A stretch of DNA of 64,000 nucleotides from Omphiscola glabra. Taxonomy: Eukaryota > Mollusca > Gastropoda > Lymnaeidae. Made by a program: the position numbers and the translations under genes. This document shows, piece after piece, positions 26,901 through 38,900 of this stretch. The notes beneath the pieces were generated by a model. That model was not told where the DNA came from. It made no database searches and saw only the letters and a list, made by a program, of their open reading frames with translations. Within the stretch, counting starts at the first letter, position 1, and every line of letters begins with the position of its first letter. The stretch lies in the NCBI GenBank assembly GCA_964017045.1, contig OZ024794.1:7414329-7478328 (forward strand), written 5' to 3'.

Positions 26901-29900
26901 CATATAAAAGATTTAAACAAAAACTTTATTTTAGGGGTTGTTTATTCAACAGAGGGAAACGGCTCAAAGGCAGACTAGGCTTAGATGGATGGATGATGTG
27001 GACAAAGATCCACAACTGGAAATCCAAGCATGGAAAAGAAAAGCAATAGTTAGGTCTGAGTGGAAGGAAGTAGTAAGGCAGGCCAAAGCCCTACGTTGGC
27101 CGTAGCGCCACAGGGATGGATGGTTATTTATTCAAATGTGATCATTCATTTTGAAATCACATCACCTTAGTTCTATATGACATGTTCACAGCTTTGAGAT
27201 TTCAAACTGACCAAAGGTACCTTAAAAAGCTAAATGTTCAAGTGGGATACAGCTTCTGCTCAGCTCTATTTACTAACAGTCTATGGCATGGTAACTAAGG
27301 ACTTTATATTGGAATAACTGACTTCCACATCCTGGATGAGATGTCCTCATGTGATGATTGAAATCCCGCACGTCAACATTGCAAATCTCACATTTCACAG
27401 GGTTGCTTTGTTCCAGTCTCCAACGCTAAGAAAAGACAATGAAATGTTGCCGACATAATAAAAAGAAAATCTGCCCTATAGCAAATATAGATAATTCCCA
27501 AATACATGACCAAATAATATCTTGGGTACTTCTCTATGCTGTCTACAAGAGAGGCCAAGATTTATTTTACAGCTGTTTTGAAACAATCTTTAAGCATTAA
27601 ACAAAATTTATTTGCAACTTGATCATTAGAGCAGAATAAGAATATAATGGCATCTACATCGACAGGCCTAAAATGTAGCATCAATTAAATAACTATTGGG
27701 GAGCTAATATAGATAAAGTAACACCATGAGATTTATCAAATTAGTTGAGTCAGGAGCTTTACTTACAAGAACAGACATCACCTTAGCGGCATCTCTTGCA
27801 GTCTCCAGCGACAAATTGTTTTCAAAGTCCAAGCCATCCTCTGAGAAAAAGTCATCTTGCAGGTCAAAGTCATCATAAATGTCAAACATGGGCCTTGCTT
27901 CACCAACTTCCTGACGTCTTTCGGGACGATTACTTCGCCTGTCTCGAGCAGCTTGAAATCAGGAATGAAATATAAATGCTGTCTGTTTGAATAGCACTAA
28001 AGTTAATACATTTTTGACATTGTTTTTCAGATTCAGTCATTCTAAATTTTAGGCATGCACAGATTTAAAAAAACATTGTTGAAGACCAATCTGTTAAATA
28101 ATAAACTCTCAACAATCTCTCAAGGCTGTTACAGCACAAGTTCACAGTGAACTTTATCTGATTTTTTAGGGGTTGTGCTGCTAGCCAACAAACAGTGTTT
28201 ACCTTTTTTTTTTTAAATGGTATATAAATGAACAAAAGCATGTTTTATCTACAGCATAAAGGTTTAAATCTTTTTGCTGGAGGACAACACTTTGTTTATC
28301 AGGCGGCTCCTGTTGACTTGCTGCTGTACCAATGTAAACATTTTGTTAATATCACCTTTACCAGCAGAGAGAAAGCTCCGAATATCCACATGTCTGCCAC
28401 GAGTGAGTCGTCTGGGCCGCCTGGACAGACTGGGTCTTGGGAGCTCATCGTACTCTTCCGTCTCTTCATCAGAATCTTCACTAAGCATCAGACTGTCTAA
28501 ACGCTCAGACAAGGCCTCAATCGCCATCTCTCTGTTTGGGAAAGTGCATAGGGGTTGTTGCTCATATTTAAGCAATGTTTAATGTTATTTCTGATTTTTA
28601 TTTATCTAAAAAAATGCTTTGCAAGTGCTTTTTTTACTTTAAGTCCTAGAATTGCTTTCAATATGAGCTACCTGTCAGTGGCTAGTGGAGCCATGCCTAT
28701 ATCATCAGGCATTATGCCAAATGGTGGCATGCTAAGCCCAGCTTCCAGGTCATGAAGGTCTGTGTCCTCTGGCTCTGCTTCCATGGGATGCTCCAGCATC
28801 CAAGTAGCCAGAAGGTTGGTTGACCTGGCTGAGACTTCCCGACCAGTTACGCCTGTAGAAAGTACATGTTATTATGAGATATGTTGGTTACAATATTCAG
28901 TAACCAATAATCACGCCGAAGAAATCTCTCTAATGCTCATTACAAAACCATAGATTTTTTTTTAAATATTAAGATCATCCATTTTAAATGGCAAATCAAA
29001 GTTACATAGTATCTAAAAATTTTGTTGAAGAAAGAATGCTGCTTCTAGATGTAATGATAGCAGTAAATTGCTGCTACTAGATGTAATAATAGCAATAAAT
29101 TGCTGCTTCTAGATGCAATGACAGCAGTAAATTGCTGCTTCTAGATGTAATGACAGCAGTAAATTGCTGCTTCTAGATGTAATGACAGCAGTAAATTGCT
29201 GCTTCTAGATGTAATGATAGCAGTAAATTGCTGCTTCTAGATGCAATGATAGCAGTAAATTGAAATGCCATTTATTAATGTTTAACTGAAACTGATCAGA
29301 ACTTCGCAAAGGCAACAAAATAACAATTAATTATTGAATAAGTTTAATAGCAACCTGGAAAGCATGTGGTTAGCTTGTAAACAAAATATATTTATCTAAG
29401 ACTCGGGTGGTCATCTTTGTTAAGCAAAAAAAACTAATTTTTTTTTTTTTAAGATCATCCAGATCAGATCTTATTCATTTTATTTTAAAAACTAACACTA
29501 ACCAATTTTTGGTGACATTAGAACTTTCAGTCAACCGTTTCCAATATGGACTGTTGAATATTTTAAAGCTGTTAACCTTTGTCAGTCTGTATATCACTAC
29601 ACTTCTATGTTTATTTTATATTTAAAACAATAATGTAATAACATATATAGTATACAATAATTAAGTTAAATTATTCGGGCGGCTCATGGTGACTCAAAGT
29701 ACACAAGCAGTTTAAAAACTCAGGATTATAAATGACCTGGCGTCGTCCTATCTCAAAGTGCTCATGACGCCTTAAGTACCCACTAGACAACTCCGCTCAT
29801 CCAATAGTAACAAACTCTCGATACTGCGTGTTTGCCTTGAGACTTACGGAGGGCGCACTTTTGCATTTGCTGGCCCAACAATTTGGAACACTCTTTCTGT

Positions 29901-32900
29901 CGCTTTCAGAAACAGCCAGACACTGGAGTCCTTCAAAACCGATTTGAAAACACATCTATTTCGCAAACACCTGTTGGGGTGATGTTGTCTACCATCTTTT
30001 CCAGCTAGCTATTACCTCCTAGATGTATATTGGCTTGTGTTGTTTATGATTGCAAGGGATTAAAGACTTTGATGGGTATGCTCATATGTAGTTGTTGTAA
30101 TGTTGCGTTCTGTATTTCAATGTGGTAAAATATAGATTGTTTCATTTCTCTTTTAATATGGTTGACTTTGTACCACGCTTTGAGCCTTTGGGGATGAAGA
30201 GTGATTTTCAAATAAACTTTATTATTATTATAATCATTAATTGTTTTTAAATAAGCATTGCACATTGTTTTTAACTTATTGAACTCCATTTCCTTATATA
30301 AATTTGATAGTGTTAAATAAAACCATTATTTCTCGTAAGAGCGTGAAGATTAAAATGTGTGATTCATGATGGAATAGATACCTGTTGCTGCAAGGGCTTG
30401 CTTGATATGCTGAAGACCAAAACCCATCTCCAGCAAAGGAGTCACAATAGGGGGTGGAGGAGGTGAAGGGGAGCGAGATCTTATGGGATTAGGGGGCTGG
30501 GGTCTGCGAGCTGGGGTTGGTGTAGAAGTGCATATAACTGGCACACCACCTGGCTTCAACGCATTAAACATGCGCCTCGTAAACCCCCGCATGTCTTCAG
30601 CACTGTCAACAAAATCAGTTTAATAAATGAGAATTTTTTTCTTGTACATTCAAAATGTAGACATGTTTTTATTTAGATTTCTTTAATTTTAAAAGCTTGG
30701 ATTTGTTTGCCTTTAATAATAATAAAACAACATTTCAAAATTGTCTTACACAAGTCATATATTTTTTAAATACAACACACTATTCATAGAGGTCTAGTTT
30801 CAATTTCACTTGTTTTTGTTAAATTATAAATGAATGTTAAACTTTAAAAAATTTAATTCAATGGTAGTTTGAATGAAAATCTGACACCACCTTCACACGA
30901 GTTTAAGAGAGAGCTGACTAATCAAATTAAAAACAAAAATAATCAAAGACATGGGATATACATTGGTCATAGAAAATACATGCAGAAGAACTCAAGAAAA
31001 AAGACATTTATTCTTGATCTATGTAGGTCATCTTAATTTAAGCTGCATTCTTGATAAACCAATTAATCATATTTTTACATTGCATTTTTCAGTTTTAGTT
31101 TAGTTTAGTTTTAGAATCAAATGAGAGCCACTTTAATAAAAGTCATTTAATTTACTACACATTACCTGAAATCACTCCAAATTTTAATAAATAATGGAAG
31201 AAACCAAAGAACTAATCAAATATAAAAGAAATCTTCTTAAATATTCACAATGACGTTTAAAGCTCAACTTCCTACTTGGATACTTAAAAAAAGAAATAAT
31301 ATGCAGAAATTTATACTCTAATATGCTCAAACCTTGAACTAGTACGCATGTACTGCAGTATGGAAGTCTGATGGCTGGTGCCAAACCCAGTTGAACCATC
31401 TGTTCCATCGGCTGATAAAGCCATGCCAGGCATATGAGTATCACTGAGCTGCATCTTTTTAGGTCCCCCTGATGGGATCTCATTAAGATGTAGGTCCATT
31501 CCTCTTTTGACAGTGGTAGACGTCTTTGATACTTTATCTGTATTTATTGAAATTTTCCATTATTGATCATATTATAGTTTAAAATTAATTCATTCAAAAT
31601 GGATTTTGATTTCTCCTTGTAAATATTGTAGCCTTTAAAATATTATTATCATAAATGTTAAGTTTCAGTTTTACTATTGGGTCGTGGATCTCAAACCTTT
31701 GGTTAAGTTCACCCTGAAAGTTATGCCATTAAAACCATAGAAAGTTTGTAAAAAAGTTATGTGTTTTGTATTAACTTTATAATTTAATTTTAATTAATTT
31801 ATAGACACTAATTTTATTGAGAATTTTCTTGCAAACTTTCAACTATAAACTACTGTTATTGAGAATTTTCTTGCAAACTTTCAACTATAAACTACTGTTA
31901 TTGAGAATTTTCTTGCAAACTTTCAACTATAAACTACTGTTATTGAGAATTTTCTTTCAAACTTTCAACTATAAACTACTGTTATTGAGAATTTTCTTGC
32001 AAACTTTCAGCTATAAACTACTGTTATTGATAATTTTCTTGCAAACTTTCAGCTATAAACTACTGTTATTGAGAATTTTCTTGCAAACTTTCAACTAAAA
32101 ACTACTGTTATTGAGAATTTTCTTGCAAACTTTAAATTTTTTTACATTTAATATTATGCTGAAAATGAAAAATAACCTCACAGCGGAACAACTCATTTAA
32201 TTCAAATTCAACATTACCTTCCAGAGATGTCACACCAAGCTTGTCTTCTGCTATATGTTGAATGATTGAATTGTGCAGTACACTAAATGCCCTCTCTATT
32301 TCAGTCAGAGGCACCGCCCGTTTAAAAGGTGAAGGGTATGTTGACCTAGCGACAAAGAGCCTCATCATCTGCCTCAGTGCAGCTTTCATTGCGTCATCCC
32401 TGTGTATGCCAAGAGAGTCAAGGAGTTGCTTCTCACAGGCACTGTCTTTCATGGTCGACCGAGGTACTAATAAAAGTTCAGCAAACTTTTCACTAGATGA
32501 CAAAACAGACAGGGCTTTCACTGCAGATAGCTGTAAAGATGCAAATTTCAAAATGTGAATTTCTTTCTCTTTATTCATTTTTTCCAGTGTAAGGCTGGGT
32601 GCCTCAGATGACCGTGCGGACGGAGTTTTGAGGCTAACACTAGGTTTTTGAGTTTTATCTTCGTCTGGTGATACAGAATTTGGTTTACTAGCGCTCATTC
32701 CAGAAGAATCAACAGAGGAAACACTTGGAAAATCAGTTGTGGGGAAGTCCAGCATGAAAATTGAAGCTTCCTGTTCCGGATCTCCTCGAGTTGTTTGAAG
32801 AACTTCAATTTTGGGTTGGGCATTCTGGCCCGTTAGGGATGACAATGTCTGACTGCCCAGCTGTGACAACCTGTCAAGGTCAGAGTTGAGATTCATCTCA

Positions 32901-35900
32901 GATGAGCTGATGGGGTTGATGAGTGGATTTTGAGTGATATTTTCTGCCATGGTGTCAGCAGAGTCTACACTGACAGCTCTCATTTCTCTCCTCATTCCAG
33001 GCCTGGGTTGCTCATGAATGCAGTGAGTTTCAGCCGATGACAAAGCTGGGTGCTTGTTCCCTTGCCTGCTCACTTCCTCAGCTGCAGTTTTCTTGTCAGC
33101 ATTGTGGTCTATGGTGCTGAGGTCGTCATCTAGCATGGCAGAAATGTCTCTGTCTAGTTCTCTCATCAGCAGCTCTGATCTCTCCTTCGTCCTCTGCCTA
33201 ACAGCTGTTAGAGTAACAAATAAAATACATACATAATTCAGATGGTGTTAAGAGTACTTAATTACTTTTTTTTAAATAGACCTAGGCCCAAATGATTTTC
33301 TACATAATAGCAAAATGTACTCATGAAAATATCTGGAAAATATCTTGGCTAATATGAACAAAATGTAAAAAAATAACTTGTTTGCATGAAATTCAGCAAA
33401 CAGAGACTACTTCATTAGACACATACATGTGAGCACCAGTGGAAAGATTACAAACTACTTCCAGGGAGCCATTACAGAACAACAACCATCAGGAACTTTA
33501 TACGGCCAACCATTGCAGTACCTGGCATACGCGGACGACATAGAGCTGCTGGGCAACAACAGTAATGATATAATTAAAGCATTCAGGGAACTTGAAGATG
33601 CCTCTGTCAAAGCTGGTGTTGAGGTAAATGAAGTGAAGACCAAATATACTATAATGTCACAAAACATGCATACTGTTAACAACCACACCTTTGAGAGAGT
33701 TGCTACTTTCAAATATCTAGAGGTGACTATAAATGAGCACAATGAAATAATGTCCGAGGTGAAAAAAAGGATAACAGCAGGCAACCATTTTTATTTTAGC
33801 CTATAAAATCTACTAGGAAGCAAAAACCTCTCAAGTAGAACAAGGAAGACAATATACACCACTATCATAAAACCAGTTGTAACTTACACAAGTGAGACTT
33901 GGTCTCTTATCAAAGAACCTGCTCAATACATAGAAGAGGAAAATCCTCAGGAAAATACTTGATCAGGTGATAGACAATGATGGTTGAAGAATCCTTACAA
34001 ACCAAGAGATTATAATTGTACAAAGACCCACCCATAGTAGCAACAATAAAAAAAAGGCAGACGGCGCTGGACAGGACACATGTAGATTCCAGATTGTAGA
34101 GCATCAAAAGTGATCTACAGGCAGAAACCTAGGGGCAGATGGCACACCGATCAACAGAGACTGAGATGGATCGACAATGTAGAGACGGACCGATACGAAA
34201 GGAAGGATGTGGTGGAGCAGGCCAGGGCCCTACATGGACTGTAGCGCCACTGATGATGATGTCTGAATAGAAGGATGTGGAGGAGCAGGCCCAGGCCCTA
34301 AATGGACTGTAGCGCCACTGATGATGATGATGTGGTGGCGAAGGCCAGGGCCCTACATGGACTGTAGTGCCACTGATGATAATGAGGATGAAAGACTACT
34401 TCATGTGGTGAAGCCTTAAGCAGGGTAAATATTAATTTTGTGTAAAAACATTTTTCAGTATATGCTAAACAATATTTGTTAAAAAGGTGAGTGGTAGATA
34501 CTAAGTTGTGTGGGAGGTGGGTGGGCAAGAAACTGAAAACATTCTGGCATTTTCTGTAAAACTTATTGTAGAAAATTTACTCATTACCTGGAGCCACAGG
34601 TTTCCATCAGCTTGAACAGAAATTTCAATGCTTCCTATAAAGCAACATTTAGCTATCTAAGGAAAGGCATGTTCATGGTATTTAAGTAAGGTCAAACCTG
34701 TTTCCACTTCCTGCTGGTCCTTGGTTTTCTCCATCTCACCAATCCTGTAAGTTGAACTGTCAGCCCGACTTCTCGAGTCTCTCATGAAAGCTATCTTCAC
34801 CAAGGCATCCAAATGGTAAGACTGGAATCCAGCCAGAAGGGACACATCAAAGCCTGGTCCTTCCATAGGCTCCAAGTTAGAGAGAACAGTGTCACTGTAG
34901 GGGATGGATTGAACAAATCAAATGGCTTGAAATGGAAGAAAGTTTTAGACTGGGTCTACAATAGTAACAAAATAAATGTAGGGTACAATAGAAATGGACA
35001 TAATTATTCCTCATTAAGACAAGTTAAGTTTCTTTATTGATCCAAATAGATTGTCCTGTTTTTTTATTACATTTTACATATTCATTTTCAGCACATAAAT
35101 AAATACATATTTTAACCAAGACAACATTTTACAATTATAACTAATGAAACACAAAAAGTATTTCTAAAGTATTTCTCTTGAGTAGAAATCAGCCATCAAT
35201 GCGCTCCTTTAGTGATGATAATGATGTAATTAGTGACAATTTAGATTTGGTATTTACTGGGGGAGCACGCTGGTAAATTCATGCAGACTGGGGAACAAAC
35301 GAATTTTTATATCTTTGGGTCTTAACTTTAAGTGAAAGAATTCACCCTGATCGAGCTGATCTTAGGTATCTGTGATGAATAGGGTGGGATGTATCTGCGA
35401 TGAAGAGGGTGGGATGTATCTGCGATGAAGAGGGTGGGATGTATCTGATATGAAGAGGGTGGGATGTATCTGCGATGAAGAGGGTGGGATGTATCTGTGA
35501 TGAAGAGGGTGGGATGTATCTGTGATGAAGAGGGTGGGACGTATCTGTGATGAAGAGGGTGGGATGTATCTGTGATGAAGAAGGTGAGATGTATCTGTGA
35601 TGAAGAGGGTGGGATGGATGTATCTGTGATGAAGAAGGTGGGATGTATCTGTGATGAAGAAGGTGGGATGTATCTGTGATGAAGAAGGTGGGATGTATCT
35701 GTGATGAAGAAGGTGGGATGTATCTGTGATGAAGAAGGTGGGATGTATCTGTGATGAAGAGGGTGGGTTGGATGTATCTGTGATGAAGAGGGTGGGATGT
35801 ATCTGCGATGAAGAGGGTGGGATGTATCTGTGATGAAGAGGGTGGGATGTATCTGCGATGAAGAGGGTGGGATGTATCTGTGATGAAGAAGGTGGGATGT

Positions 35901-38900
35901 ATCGGCTATGAAGAGGGTGGGACGTATCTGTGATGAAGAGGGTGGGATGTATCTGCGATGAAGAGGGTGGGACGTATCTGTGATGAAGAGGGTGGGACGT
36001 ATCTGCGATGAAGAGGGTGGGACGTATCTGCGATGAAGAGAAGAGGTTGGGATGTATCTGCGATGAGGATGGTGGGACGTATCTGCGATGGAGAGGGTGG
36101 GACGTATCTGCGATGAAGATGGTGGGATGTATCTGCGATGAAGAGGGTGGGACGTATCTGTGATGAAGAGGGTGGGACGTATCATCCAAGTTTTACACTA
36201 GCATTTTTCTTCAAATTGTTCTTCAAGTGGTATTTGACACCTTTACATAAAGAAAAGAAACTTTAAACTTGTCCTCTAACAGAACAATTAATGGGCTGAG
36301 TTTGTGTTTCTAACAGAACAATTAATGGGCTGATCTAACAGAACAATTAATGGGCTGATCTAACAGAACAATTAATGGGCTGATCTAACAGAACAATTAA
36401 TGGGCTGATCTAACAGAACAATTAATGGGCTGATCTAACAGAACAATTAATGGGCTGAGTTTGTGTTTCTAACAGAACAATTAATGGGCTGAGTTTGTGT
36501 TTCTAACAGAACAATTAATGGGCTGAGTGTGTGTTTCTAACAGAACAATTAATGGGCTGATCTAACAGAACAATTAATGGGCTGAGTTTGTGTTTCTAAC
36601 AGAACAATTAATGGGCTGAGTTTGTGTTTCTAACAGAACAATTAATGGGCTGAGTTTGTGTTTCTAACAGAACAATTAATGGGCTGAGTGTGTGTTTCTA
36701 ACAGAACAATTAATGGGCTGAGTTTGTGTTTCTAACAGAACAATTAATGGGCTGAGTTTGTGTTTCTAACAGAACAATTAATGGGCTGAGTTTGTGTTTC
36801 TAACAGAACAATTAATGGGCTGAGTTTGTGTTTCTAACCAGAACAAAACTGCATCATAGAAATAATGAACTTAGGCACACAATCTAAACAGATCTGGAAC
36901 ATTGATGTCTGCTTCTGATGAACTTAGGCTGACATTTGGAACCACACAATCTAAACAGATCTGGAACATTGATGTCTGCTTCTGATGAACTTAGGCTGAC
37001 ATTTGGAACCACACAATCTAAACAGATCTGGAACATTGATGTCTGCTTCTGATGAACTTAGGCTGACATTTGGAACCACACAATCTAAACAGATCTGGAA
37101 CACACAATCTAAACAGATCTGGAACATTGATGTCTGCTTCTGATGAACTTAGGCTGACATTTGGAACCACACTATCTAAACAGATCTGGAACATTGATGT
37201 CTAGTTCTGAACATGTCATTGAAAAACCAGACAAATAAAAACAAAAGCTTGTGTTATTGTGTGACAAATATTTTACCTGACAGTGCTATCCCCTTCATCC
37301 CACTGTACTTTAGCTGTGATAGCTGCTTCCCTGGGCAGACCAAGGACTATGCCCTTCTTCCCAGTGGCTTTGTGCATACATCTGCCACCTATTCGTAGAC
37401 CATGGTCAACGCCCCCAATCACTGCCAGGCAGGGCCAGATCTGAGCACCAAGTCAATAGAAGAGAAATAAAATATCACAACTTTGAAATAAAATTAACTT
37501 GGCTAATGAGTTATTACATTATTATAGGCAGCATCAACATGCTTTCAACATGACGTAACAAACTGATGGGTTACTTACATTATTACAGGCAGCCTCAAGC
37601 TTGCTGTCATCAACAGGACATGACAAACAGCCATCTCTGCTACTTTTCTTGTCCTGCTTGGGCTTGCCTATAGAATCCTTCTTTTTCTCCCCATCCTTTT
37701 TAGCTGAAACGGTTTTGGTAATAGTCAATTAAAAATGGGAAAGATTGTGTGACAGTGACAATTATTTTTGTCTGGTAGTAATTGAGTTTTAATTTAAAAA
37801 ATGACATGATGCTTAAACATGAAGAATCACAATGGCTTAGAAATAATGTAAAATTTCCTTCCAGGTAGTCACAAACTAATAACAAAATCAGCAAGTTTGT
37901 TGCTACAATGAGCTTTGACAATAGGGTATTAAGATTATTTTAAGAACAAATTGCACTTTGAAAGACCTATTTCCAAACCATGGACCAGCTACTTCCAACT
38001 AAAGTCTACTAGTCTCAGTTTCTCTCAAATCAGCACAGTCACTTACGTTTATCTTCATGTCTCAGTGTCTCTCAAATCAGCACTGTCACTTACATTTATC
38101 TTCATGTCTCAGTGTCTCTCAAATCAGCACTGTCACTGTCACATTTATCTTCATGTCTCAGTGTCTCTCAAATCAGCACTGTCACTGTCACTTACGCTTA
38201 TCTTCATCTTGTGAGTTTGAGGCTTGAACCTCTGAGTTTTCTGATTTTTCCTCTGAACTTTCGCAACACTTGGTTTTGGGTTCAGCCTCCTCTTCTCTTC
38301 CTTTATGAAAAATCTGTTTCTCACTGACCCCCGCACCAGGGCTGCATTGCTGCTGTTGTTGTTGCATCTCATCGGTCCAGGTGTGTAAAGCTTGCAGCTG
38401 ACCGCACATGTGTTCATTGATGGCATTGGCCCAGGCCTGCACACAGTGGAGACTTCGTATGAGACTGATCATGGCTTCAGACATCACTGCAACAGATGGG
38501 GCGCAAAGTGGTGATCCGGCTAGAAGCTCCCTCGGGCTCTCTCTCAGGTGCATGTCAATAATTTTCACCTGAAAATTAGAACATAGCTAAGTAACATTTT
38601 CCCGCTGATTACATTACATATAGGCTGCGGAGCTGAGCAAAAAATTGCATGATTGTAACTCCTAGTCTGACTGCAATAGTGATACAAATGTCAGTCAGGC
38701 ATTATAAACATTATAAATGAAATAACCTAAAGAAAAACAGCATGAATCTAATTTCTTTACTTAAGTAACTTAATGATGAAAAAGAACACAGGACATGTTG
38801 TGTTACAAAAATCTGCAACTCATTTATTTCACTTGATGTGCACAAATAATTAGTAATACTGTGGGTAAACTAGGTCAAAAATGTCCAGCCAGATAAGGGG

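Noticed and set aside
31817..32098. 93-codon plus-strand frame
   Set aside because: Period artefact of the 42-bp array.
35328..36189. Two overlapping 275-285 codon minus-strand frames
   Set aside because: Generated by the 25-bp array, which reads open in several frames at once; no splice sites or conserved residues.
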